Source: Cryptomeria japonica (lineage: Eukaryota; Streptophyta; Pinopsida; Cupressales; Cupressaceae). Taken from it: a stretch of 64,000 nt of DNA. A model generated the notes under the pieces. It searched no databases. It was not told where the DNA came from and saw only the letters and a list, made by a program, of their open reading frames with translations. The DNA lies in NCBI RefSeq assembly GCF_030272615.1, contig NC_081407.1, positions 140,932,897-140,996,896 of the forward strand, read 5' to 3'. Position 1 is the first letter of the stretch, and the number at the start of each line of letters is the position of its first letter. Shown here piece by piece: positions 46,792 through 57,774 of the stretch. A program made the position numbers and the translations under genes.

Positions 46792-46792
46792 G

Positions 46793-46804
46793 TGGTATCA
46801 GAGC
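46793..46804 (+). other. Primer-binding site (tRNA-iMet)
   Basis: TGGTATCAGAGC, exact to the initiator tRNA-Met type used by most plant gypsy elements, one base after the 5' LTR. Confidence 0.9.
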
Positions 46805-46935
46805 TATTTTCCTGCCAGCCTGTGGGGCTAAGTTTTATTTTTTCTATGCATCCGGGAGGAAGTGACTTATACAGATACTATACCTGCAGAAGAGCTCAGT
46901 ACGAGCGTGAGAGTGGGAGAGAACAGGAACCTATC

Positions 46936-49900
46936 ATGGCAGATGAACAGGTGGGTGTCGGAGTAAATCAGGCGGAGGAAGACAGACAAGAGAGAGAGAT
47001 GATGAGGACTCTCATCACTACCCAACCCAGGATTGTTCAGACCTTAGACAAGATATAGGTTACCCTAGAGCGGTTGGAAATGGACAGACACAAAGGCAGA
47101 CGGAGTAGACCAGTATCTGGGGCTGGAAGCCAACATAGTCAGGGATCTCATACATCAGCTAGGAGCTCTCATCATTCCCCTAGGCATGAGAGACATCATA
47201 CACCAGTTAGAGATAGACCATTACTTCCTCGGTTTATACCAGGTGAGCAGCCGATACAAATAGAGCCACCAGAAGTGGATTTTCAGGATTTAGTCAGGGT
47301 GGCTACAGCTGAGTGGAGAGCCCTACCCCCAGAGGTTAGGGATCTTTTTCCTTTTCCACAATATTGTGCATAGTGTAGAGATATCGCCAGGTTCAGAGGA
47401 GACTGGGGCTATAGGCCTTAGCAGCAGAACTATGACCTCAATAGAGCTACTGGGAAGATCACATTGGCTACATATGATGGGACTAGTGGTACGAGTGCAC
47501 GAGCATGGGTGCACAACCTGGATATTTATCTATCACTGATACCCATGCCTGAGAGTGATGCTATTCAGTTTGTTGTCTTACATTTAGATGGGGTTGCCTA
47601 TGACTGGTGGCACCACGGATTGGTCACCCAGGACCACGCCATGGTCCATTCCTATGCGGAGTTCACTGAGCGCCTCATTTCTAGGTTTGACCGTAAGGAC
47701 ACAGAGCTCTATTACAGGGAGTTAGCACACCTAAGAAAGACTGGGCATGTAGAGGTGTATATTAATGAGTTCCAACGTATTGCAGTTATGGTACCTGATA
47801 TGCCCCAGAGGCGCAGTGTGATGCTATTCATTGAGGGACTACAGGACAGGCTTAAGGGATGGGTACGTGCTTTCAAGTCGACCACTCTTAAGGATGCCAT
47901 AGATGTGACCTTGAGACTGGACACCACTCCTACTTCTTATCAGACAGATAAGAAGTCGTTTAGGAATTCACGACCTCCTCAGAAGGCCAATACCACTCAG
48001 TTTAGAGATGGATAGATAGCTAGACCTCCCAAGATGGACCAGGAGACACAAAATGATCTGAGAAGGAGGAAACTATGCTTCTCATGCAAAGAGCCTTGGG
48101 AGCCCGGGGACCGTTGTATGGGCAAGGGCAAGGTTCATTTGATTGAGGTGACATCTAAGTTGGGAGATGAGGAAGTACCTGACATTGATACTGAGGATTG
48201 TACAGAGGAGGTTGAACAGGAGCAACCACAGTTGGGGATAGACACCCCTGAGCCTTTGGCATCAGCCAAAGTGACTGTTGCTACCCTCTCCAGTTATCCT
48301 AGGTTTCACGCCTTTCGATTGAAAGGTACACTTAGGGGTCAGCAGGTTATGATTTTGGTAGACACAGGCGCCACGCACAATTTTATTGATCAGAAGTTAG
48401 TTGATAAGCGTGGGTGACAGTTTGAGGAGTTTGGGGGGTTTGGAGTTAAGGTTGTAGATGGTGCAGTTTTGGCCTGTACTAAACGGATTCCACAACTTAG
48501 TATTTAGATGGGGGATTATACTCTGACATATGACTTTTATGTGCTTCCGTTGGAGGATTATGATGTGGTTTTGGGCATGCAGTGGTTATAGGGTATTGGG
48601 CAATACATTATTGATCACCATCGTATGCAGTTAGAGTTCATTTATGGGGGGAAGAAGACTATCTTGAGGGGAGCTTCAGACGGTGGGCCTAAAGAGGTGT
48701 CTTCTCGCAAGATGGAGACTATTATTAGACATAATGATGTGATTTGGGCTACCCATTGTTTTGTGAAGTCCAAAACACCTACATCTCAGGATAGCAGGGC
48801 ATTTCATGTTGATATTCAGTCAGTGATGGACCGTCATGGGAGAGTCTTTGGTGACATACCTTCTGGTGTACCTCTAGATAGAGGGTTTGAGCATGGGATA
48901 GAGATGGAGGATGGAGCTAAGCCAGTGATTACCACTCCATATCATCATCCTAGAGCCTACAAGGATGAGATTGAGAAGACTATTCATGAGTTGTTGGACA
49001 TGGGTTTCATTTGCCTGAGCTCTAGCCCCTTTGCTTCTTCTATAGTGCTTGTTAAGAAGAAGGATGGGACTCTACAGATGTGTATAGATTACAGGGCTTT
49101 GAACAAGAAGACAATCAAGAACAGATACCCTATTCCACGCATTGATGAGTTGTTGGATGAGCTTCATGGAGCTATCTACTTCTCTAAGATTGATCTTCGT
49201 TCAGGTTACCATCAGATACGTGTATGAGCAAAGGATGTACATAAGACTGCCTTCTGTTGTCACTATGGGCACTATGAGTTCCTGGTAATGCCTTTTGGCC
49301 TCACCAATGCACCGGCCACTTTCCAGTCTTGTATGAACCATATCTTCAACAAGCAGTTGAGGAAGTCGGTTCTAGTGTTCTTTGACGACATTTTGATTTA
49401 CAGTCGCACTTGGGAGGACCATCTCAAACATGTTGAGGAGGTACTTAGCATTATGGAGAGACACTCTCTATTTGCTAAGTTGTCCAAATGTGAGCTTGGA
49501 CTTAGAGAGGTCTTATATTTGGGTCATGTGATCAGTGCTGATGGAGTGAAGGTGCATGAGGAGAAGATTCAGGCGATTCAGGATTGGCCCAGCCCTCAGA
49601 ACATTACTGAGTTACGTGGGTTCCTTGGCCTATGTGCTTATTACAGGAGATTTGTGAGGGGTTTCTCTCAGTTGGCAGCACCCTTGACAGACCTCACAAA
49701 GAAAGGGGCATTCAGATAGATAGAACAGGCATAGGGGGTCTTTGATAGACTCAAGGAGGTTATGAGCACTTGCCCAGTTTTGGCACTCCCTGACTTCTCG
49801 TAGCCATTTGTTCTGGAGTGTGATGCTTCAAGTTTGGCCATAGGAGCAGTTTTGATGCAGAACAGACACCCCATTGCCTATGAGAGTAGGAAGCTACGAG

Positions 49901-51654
49901 ATAATGAGAGGTTGTACTCCACCTATGATAAGAAAATGTTGGCTATTATGCATGCCTTAGCCAAATTTAGACAGTATCTTGTTGGCAGCAAATTCGTGGT
50001 AAGAACAGACCACAACAGTCTGAAATATTTCCTAGATCAGACAGAGCTCAATGATCGACAACAAAAATGGGTGAGCAAGATTGAGGCTTATGATTTCGAT
50101 ATCGAATTCATAAAGGGGAAGAATAATACTGTGGCTGATGCACTTTCTAGAAAACCCTCACTTGTTGCCCTATGTTCATTGAGCGAGATTTCAACAGATT
50201 GGAAGGCTCAACTTTTAGTTGAGTATTCCAAAAATCAGCATGCTTGTGAGGTCATGGATGGATTGGTAGTGGATGATAGATACAGTGTGGTAGATGAAAT
50301 TATCTACTACAAGGGTAGGGTTTATCTTGTTCCTGGCTCACAGTTGAAGGAACAAATTTTGCACGCTTTTCATGATAGTCCCATAGCAGGACATCTAGGG
50401 TATGGTAAGACTTACAGAGCGGTCCGGGAGAGATTATCATGGAAGGGTCTCAAAGATGACATTTTGCGTCATGTCCGTGAGTGTATGACTTGTCAGCAGA
50501 ACAAGTCGGAGCATACCTACCCTGCTGGCTTGTTACAACCCTTGCTTATACCGGAACAAAAGTGGACAGGGATTTCTATGGATTTCATTACAAGTCTTCC
50601 TCGGGTTCAGGGGAAAGATTGTATCAATGTTGTAGTGGATAGATTAAGAAAATATGCCCACTTCTTTCCCATTACAATTGATTTCTCAGCATCTCAGGTG
50701 GCTGAGCTATTTTTTAGAGAGGTATTTAGACTCCATGGTCTTCCGAAGACCATAGTGAGTGACAGGGATAGTAGATTTATGAGTTCCTTTTGGCAGGAAC
50801 TTTTCAGACTAGCAGGCACAGAGTTGACACCTAGTACTAGTTACCACCCTCAAACATATGGACAGATCGAGATAGTCAATAAGTGGATTGAGGGGTATTT
50901 GCGCAGCTACGTGTCGGGGCAGCAGAAGGCATGGGTACGCTGGTTGTATTTGGGCGAGTATTGTTACAATACTACGCACCACATGTCCATAGATATGACT
51001 CCTTTCAAAGCTCTTTATAGTTACGAGGCATTATCCTTCATTGATTTGGCTTTGAGTGACAGTAGAGTTCCTTTAGCTCAGGATTGGTTACAAGAGAACC
51101 AGGACATCATGAGATCTCTCAAGGAGAATTTACAGCATGCTCAGAATCAGCAAAAGATGTATGGTAATCGACATAGGACTGAGAGGGCATTTGAGGTGGG
51201 TGACATGGTTTTCCTATGCTTACAGCCATACTGACAGAGCACCCTTAAAGGGGGGGTAGCTGAGAACCTCAAACCTCATTTTTATGGGCCATATAGAGTT
51301 CTCAGGTGCTTTAGAGAGGTTGCTTATGAGATTGAGTTACCACCTGGCAGTAAAATTCATAATGTGTTTCACGTATCATGCCTGAAAAAGGCCCTTGGAC
51401 AACATATTACAGTATCACCCAATTTGCCTCCCATGGATGAGGAAGGTAAATTGACTTTGGTTCCTGAGGAGATTCTTGAGGTGAGGGAACGACGGCTGAG
51501 AAGTAGGGTGATTCGGGAGTATTTGGTACGTTGGAGAGATCTTCCCATAGAGGATGCCACTTGGGAGGGTGAGTCTATTTTGCAGCATCCAGCGTTGCAG
51601 TTGCTTGTGGGCAAGCATCTCCGAGAAGGGAGGACTGTCATGTCCCCTCTTTAG
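46936..51654 (+). pseudogene. Gypsy gag-pol polyprotein with chromodomain, 12 in-frame stops
   Basis: From ATG at 46936 one frame runs 1,572 codons to TAG at 51652-51654, with no frameshift. In order it has: gag (from about residue 177), a zinc-knuckle-like CFSCKEPWEPGDRC (381-394; the usual His is Asp), protease DTGA (476-479), reverse transcriptase with FFDD (815-818), RNase H (about 960-1080), integrase zinc finger (about 1150-1190) and DDE core (MDFI, VSDRD, GQIE), and a C-terminal chromodomain (about 1511-1560, EYLVRWRDLPIEDATWE). The chromodomain marks a chromovirus; the clade was not assigned. Internal stops are at 47056, 47371, 47419, 48013, 48415, 48505, 48589, 49225, 49717, 49732, 49801 and 51232: nine TAG, three TGA, no TAA. 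The final stop lies 12 bp inside the 3' LTR. The element can no longer make its own proteins. Confidence 0.93.
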
Positions 51655-53076
51655 CTCTATCTAGAAGAGACATGTGAGTCATTTTTTGTGGGGTCTTGTA
51701 GGCTGACAGTGGTGGATAGAGACTCAGTGAGGATATTCATTGTTTGGAATTTGGTGTTCTGGCAGAAGTAGACCAGTTTGGAGCAGTTCCTTAATTTTAG
51801 GAGGCAGTTCCTACATTTGTGGAGGATATTCCTACTATTTAGGAGGTTATGACAGTATCCAGGGTTGGGTTTCCATGAGACTATTCCTTGGTTTTAGTTT
51901 CAGAAGATTTGGGTATGTTTCTTAGTTTCTAGGAGCATCCCTTGATTTTAGGGATAAGACTGCCAGTGGATCCATGATTTCTGATTTCAGTCACAGACAG
52001 GTGGCAGGTTCCGTTTCAGGCTTTCGAAGTCATTTGAGCCTTCTGCAGCTATTTGGGTTATATTTTTAATATATTTAAATATTTCCTAAGTTAGCGTTTA
52101 ATTAATTAAATAAGGCTATGTTTATAGCCATTTTGGAGTAATAAGGGGTTTTTGGCTTCATCTGGATGCATATGCCCATGTGTTATAGCTCGTTGGAAAG
52201 GTCTTGAACTTTTCTAAATGTTTCCCATTTGTCAGGGACCCTTTTGATGAATGAAATTCTTTTATTTTAAAAAAGTGGCGTTTTCTCTATACTTGGCGAC
52301 TAAAAAAATGAGAAATAAGACTTTATAAGCCTAAGCACACTTTTCATACACTTTTAGGGTTCGAGCTAGAGGGAAGGAGTTATAAGGAGATGATAACCTA
52401 ATTATCAGCTATCTTTACACATTTTCATCTTTGATTTGGAGAATTTTCTCTAGAGAGTGATTCAACATCTGGGATGAAAACCCCAGGGTCTTGCCTGTCT
52501 GGGACGTAGCCCCCAGCATAGTGGTGATTTGGTTCTTGCATTCAGTTTCAGTACCTTAGAGTTGGTACAACATCTTTTCTGGAGGATTCAGTAGACAGAG
52601 TTAGGTTTCAACGTGGAGATTGGGGTTTCCAGCTTGGCATCACCTAACAGTCGTATGACTGTACCTTGCAGCCATTTCTCTTCCCACGTGGAGCTATGTA
52701 AGAGCTTTGGATGTTTGTTGCAGCCTCCTTCTTGATTATAATATTCACTCTTCATCTAGGTTGGACTCATTGCTTATTGTAATCTTCCTGAAATTGTTTG
52801 GAATCACTATCTGGATAATTATTTGATTTAAATAATTAGAAATCTGCTTGGTACGATTCTGATTTGGCTATGTATGAACATTTTTTTCCAATACTCTTTT
52901 CATGTACTTGTTCTTCAATTATTACTTGCTGAAAAACTATCAAAAACACAAAAATAAACAAACCTTCTGCAACTTCTGTCTATTCTCTAAAACCATCAAA
53001 GGAAATACAGGAAAATATAGTTTATTAATTTAAAAACTACAGCAGATCAGCAAGGGGATCCATCAGGGATCTTTCA
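51641..53076 (+). repeat. 3' LTR of the gypsy element
   Basis: Same ends as the 5' LTR. The last codons and stop of the polyprotein overlap its first 14 bases. Confidence 0.93.
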
Positions 53077-56000
53077 TAGTCAAGGATTTAGAGGAGTGAG
53101 AGCTTAGGGAGGAAATCTATTGGAAACAAAGAGCTCCTATTGATTGGCTTCAAGCGGGGGATAAGAATACTGTGTTCTTCTTCAATTCAGTGAAAGCAAG
53201 AAGACATGGTAATTGCATTCCTATTCTGGTTAATGATAGAGGTGAGCAGTGTTTATCCTTGCAGGAGATTTCTAGGGAGTCTTTGCAGTATTTCCAATCC
53301 CTTTTTAGTGAGGATACTCAGGGGGAATCCGAAGGGGAGAATCAGGTTCTTGTTTGTATTCCTTCTCTAGTTACTAGGGAGATGAATGAGCAGCTTATGG
53401 GTCCTATTTTGTTGGAAGAACTTGAGAGGATTGTTTTTCACATGAAGAAGGGGAAAGCTCCTGGACCAGATGGGTTTCCGATTGAGTTCTATCAAGATTT
53501 CTAGGATATTATCAAATTGGACTTATTGGAGGTGGTCCAAGAGTCCCAGAGGAATAAGCAGATGCTTTGGGCTTTGAATGCAACTTTCATTGCGCTCATC
53601 CTCAAGTGTGATGGGGCTGACCGGTTCGGCCAGTTTTGTCCTATCTCTCTCTGTAATGTGAATTATAAGATCATTTCTAAGTTGATAGCGGAAAGGTTGA
53701 AGAATTGGCTTGGGGGTGTCATTTCTGAGGAGCAGAGTGGGTTCGTGGAGGGTTGTCAAATCTTGGATGGTGTGGTCATTGCTACTAAGACCATTCATTC
53801 TATGACAACCTCCAAGGAAAAAGCTATGTTTATCAAGCTGGATATGGCTAAGGCTTATGATAGAGTTCGTTGGCCCTTTCTCCAAAAGATTCTTAGGGCT
53901 TTTGGCTTTGCTGATGAATGGATCCAATGGGTAATGAGTTGTGTTTCATCTACCTCTTTCTCTGTACTAATTAATGGAGATCATACTGAGTTGTTTGGTG
54001 CATCTAGGGGTCTTCGCCAGGGGGACCCTCTCTCCCCGTACTTATTCATTCTTTTGACTAAGGGTCTGGGGAGGTTGATTAAGTATAATGTGGGTCTGGG
54101 TATTATTCAAGGTTGGAGTTGGGGTAATGACATGCCTCCTCAATCTCATTTGTATTTTGTAGATGACACAACCCTGATGGGACTAGCTTGGATCAGAGAA
54201 GCTATAAATCTGCGTAAAGTCTTAGATGTTTATCTTGCTGCTTCGGGCCAATTGATCAATGAGGATAAATCTTCCATCCTCTTCTTCAACACACCTGGAA
54301 CTATTCAGAGGAGGATTGCTCATATCTTGAGATTCTAGGTCGGTTCTCTTCCCTTGGCTTACCTGGATATTCCTATCTCTACTGGTAATCCTCCCAGGGA
54401 CTCATGGCAAGGTATCCTGGACAAATTTTGCATGAAGGTTGAACATTGGTAACACAGATGGTTATCCTTTGTTGGGTGGGTTCAACTGATCCAGACGGTA
54501 GTTCAGGTTCTTCCGATTTATCGGTGTATGCTCCAAGTGGCCCCAAAGTGGTTTGTGAAGGGATTGGATTCTTTGGCAAGACAATTATTATGGGCAGGCA
54601 ACCTGCCCTCCTATAAATGGTGTCTTGTCAAATGGGACTTGGTGTGTAGCCAAAAACAGTCGGGTGGGCTTGGCTTAAGGCAATCTATTTTATTTGGGGA
54701 GGCTTTGGCGGTTAAATTGTATTGGAGGTGGTGTGTTGAACATGATCGAGGCTCGGCTAGGATTTTGTCTTACAAGTATATGCAGAGGATCCCAAAGGAG
54801 GAAATCCCAAGATATCTACTTCCGGGAAAAGGCTCAACGATTTGGAGTACTCTCAAGAAAGGGGCTGCACTTATAAAGGAAGGACTTTTTGGGATATGTA
54901 AGAGTGGGGAATAGGTTCTTTTCTGGTTCGACTCTTGGGATGGATACCCTCCCATCATTGATCAGTTTCCTAACCTTTGGAATCTTTGCCAGAGGTTCCT
55001 GGAGGCAGGGTGGTCTAGAGTGAGCAACTTTAAGGCTATTTATAGGTGTGGGAAATTGGAGATGGAGAGGTGGAAGGTTCCTAATGAATGGCCAGTTGTT
55101 GGTATGGATAAAGATTGCGTTGAGTTGCATGGCATTTTGGCGAGTAGACACTATAGTTCCCTTAAGGATAGGGATAGACTTTCTTGGTCCCTGAATCCTA
55201 AGGGCGTTTTTACTGTGGCTAGTAGGTACCAGGAGCTATTGTCCCGTAGATTGGAGGGGAGGGAGGTGCACTGGTGGAAATATGCGTGGAATAATTTCTC
55301 TTGGCCGAAGTGTAACTGTTTTGCTTGGACTTTGGCTTTGAATAGATGTCTAACCCGAGACAATATTCACAAGCATGGGTTCCTTGGGCCTTCCATCTGT
55401 GTTTTGTGTGGTAATGGGGAGGAGCATTCTTCACACCTGTTCTTCAAATGCCCTTTCTCACTGCCAATCTGGCATTACTGGTGGGGGGTGTGGAAGCACC
55501 CTTGTGTTCACGCAGATTCTTTGGTGGAGTTTTGGAGTAGTTTGGGCAGGCCTCCTATTTTGTCCTCTTTTCTCTAAACTGTCTGGCACATTGGGCCCAT
55601 TTTCATACTTTGGCAGATCTGGCTAGAGAGGAATAGGAGGATCTTTAGGGAGGTCAGACTATTAGTTCAACAAGTGTGTAATAGAATCATTGGAATGATC
55701 CGGGAGACGGTGGAAGCTAAATGTGAGGTGAATTTTCCTTTGGATAGAGGAGAGGCTGATATTGTGAGTAGGTTGGGTTTGTAGGAGATGTCTCTTGTCT
55801 TAGCTTGTGTCAGGAGAGGTAGACGTGCTATGAAGAAGGTTCAAAGGGTGAGACGGTGGATGCCCCCTCAGGATGATTCCATCAAGATTAACACTGATGG
55901 CTCCTATAGGGGTAATTCGGATCCTGCTAGGATTGGTGGTGTTGGTAGGGATTGTATGGGGGATGTGGTTTGCTTCTTTTTCGGTGCATAAAGGGCAACG

Positions 56001-56376
56001 ATCTAATAATTTTATGGAGGGATTAGCAATTTTCTATGCCCTGGAGTGTGCTTTTGAGTTGGGGTGGCGTAAGGTTATCTACGAATCGGATTCGTAGATT
56101 ATTGTTAACCTATTGATTGAGCAGAAGGTGAGTGGGATTAATTGGCAACTGACAGGGATTGTTCACTAGATTTTGCAAATTAGTGCTATGATGGAGAAGG
56201 TATCTTTCATCCACATTCCTCGTGAATGGAATAGAGCAGTTGATTGTTTGGCTAAGTGGGCCTCGGAACATGGTGATGATTGGAAAGTTGAGGGTTGGGA
56301 GCATCTCTCCCCGAATTATTATCAGGACTTGCATAAGATCTTTGGTGAGGATATGGATAGTTATGAAGCTGGTTGA
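53077..56376 (+). pseudogene. LINE ORF2, 3' part: reverse transcriptase, zf-RVT and RNase H
   Basis: This resumes after the gypsy element with EIYWKQRAPIDWLQAGDKNT, then GKAPGPDGFPIEFYQDF and the reverse transcriptase core: FIALILK, KIISKLIAERLK, QSGFVEG, IKLDMAKAYDRV, GLRQGDPLSPYLF and the active site YFVDDT (YADD type with Val for Ala). A zf-RVT segment follows (CVLCGNGEEHSSHLFFKCPF, near 55396-55455). The RNase H domain begins KINTDGSYRGNSDPARIGG; a one-base shift in a T run near 55975-55985 moves it to another frame, where NNFMEGLAIFYALE and IPREWNRAVDCLAKWAS complete it. Nonsense codons include TAG at 53502 and 54336 and a stop at 55575. The C-terminal RNase H is typical of plant L1 elements. 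Confidence 0.9.
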
Positions 56377-56488
56377 TCTTTGTTTGGGCTTGTGGTTCTC
56401 TTTTGGAGTTTTGAGGCTCTGGTTTTCTTATGTAATTCTTGATTATGATTATCAATAAAGTTTTTACCCCTTTATTCAAAAAATAAAG

Positions 56489-57774
56489 TCTAAAATTTAA
56501 GATTTTCCATTAAACAAACTTCAGAATAGGTTCAATTGTAGCTTCAAGCCCCAAGAGCTCAAAATAAAGATAAGAATGAATGAAGAAATTTTAATGACGT
56601 CCACGAGACCCAATCGTCTAAGAAACCAATAGAAGACAATACAGTTTATAAATGCCAAAAGTTTTAAAAAAATCACTAGGGGAGAGGACCCAGTAGTTGT
56701 GCACCCTAACTTTGCACTTCTCAAAATCCTACATGGAAATTTCAAATCACTCCCAATGTTTTACAACAGCTTACTTGGAAGTCCCTTGCTTATAACTAAG
56801 ATTTCAGGGCCACATCAACATGCTTTTTGCCAAGGTGTCCAAAACAATAAAAAAAAAAGGTGAGACCAATAGTCGTGCGAAAGGAGCCCCAATACTTGTG
56901 CAACTGATGTGGCACCACATAATTGGTTGCTTTTTACAACTAATGGTATATTGCATTCAATTATTGGTATGCACTTTAAAGTCACAACTATTGGTGCAAT
57001 GTTGTAAAAAAAATCGGACATTAAATCAACAAGTATGGGTATCAAATCAATAAATATGGGTATTAAATCAACAACTTCTATCACAACAATTAGAATGCGT
57101 TCAACTACTAGATCCTTTCAAATCCCACAAGGACGTAAGGTATGTACGCCTCGTTTGTAGTAGAGTTAGATACCTCCCACAAAGAGTACCAGGTAGTCCC
57201 ATATTGCTGTAACCCATATGTAGACCCATACATTTGTAGACAATAAAACACCCTTTCCTTTTCCTTTTTCCCCTAGTTAACCTTTCAAATTTAAGCCTAC
57301 AGCCTTCCTAAGCCCAAGTAGTTAAAACTTGGGCTGGACCTTCTTCAAGTGATTGAGACGGCGCAATTTAATACACACCCTATAACTGTGCATGCTCCGA
57401 TTCAGTAATAGACACAAAATACCCACTTCCGAGTAGAATGCAACGGTACACAGCATGGATATCTTGGGAATAACCGTTGGAATCAGAATGAAAACAACAC
57501 ATTTTTGACAGTTTTTTTGTTGGGAATACAGTCTTGACCAATGACCTTCTCTGGCAATAAAATTCTTGTGACTGTTGAAACTATCATTGCCCGTGCTCAT
57601 GAAGGTATCCAACGCCCACTCTGCTCTTCATCCCATGAACAGCAATCTATTCTGGGCAATGGGCATTCGTTATATGAGATTTACTACACCCAATCTCAGT
57701 CTGCAGAGTACTACCCACTCTTTCGGCAAAATCCTCAATCTCATTGATTTTTGTGAACCCAACTGAAAGCAAGC
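56489..57774 (+). other. Flank between the LINE and GH9 gene 2, with a SINE-like scrap
   Basis: At 56525-56560 TTCAATTGTAGCTTCAAGCC repeats a phrase found on the other side of the LINE (near 42430), so the LINE entered a duplicated region. TTCAAATCCCACAAGG and GGTATGTAC (about 57113-57147) match the B-box and downstream part of the SINE at 11895, here on the plus strand and without a head. The promoter of GH9 gene 2 should lie at the right end; a TATA-like TTATATGAG at 57670-57678 is the only candidate. Confidence 0.45.

Larger units (their letters stand above)
45355..53076 (+). mobile_element. Ty3/gypsy chromovirus-like LTR retrotransposon, structurally complete
   Basis: The 5' LTR is 45355-46791 (1,437 bp) and the 3' LTR is 51641-53076 (1,436 bp), both TGTCCCC...CTTTCA. 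A primer-binding site, TGGTATCAGAGC (46793-46804, initiator tRNA-Met), follows the 5' LTR after one base. A purine-rich run (GAGAAGGGAGGA) precedes the 3' LTR. The LTRs differ at many sites, most densely in the first 150 bp (roughly 5% overall by eye), so the insertion is not recent. It lies in LINE ORF2 and is younger than the LINE. A clean 5-bp target duplication is not visible (TATCA before, TAGTC after). Confidence 0.93.
42536..56488 (+). mobile_element. L1-type LINE (about 6.2 kb) split by a gypsy element
   Basis: The LINE is bounded by a 12-bp direct repeat, TCTAAAATTTAA (42524-42535 and 56489-56500), consistent with target-primed insertion. It has a 5' leader, ORF1, ORF2 (endonuclease, reverse transcriptase, RNase H) and a 3' end with AATAAAG and a short A-rich tail (AAAAAATAAAG). 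A complete Ty3/gypsy element (45355-53076) sits inside ORF2 between the endonuclease and reverse transcriptase regions. Without it the LINE is about 6.2 kb, the expected full length for plant L1 elements. Both ORFs are disabled. Confidence 0.85.

Noticed and set aside
45347-53081. A 5-bp target duplication for the gypsy element
   Set aside because: The flanks TATCA and TAGTC do not match, so no duplication is claimed even though both LTR ends are clear.
57541-57766. Short frames directly upstream of GH9 gene 2
   Set aside because: They lie in the expected promoter and 5' UTR, overlap each other in different frames and resemble nothing in the GH9 family.
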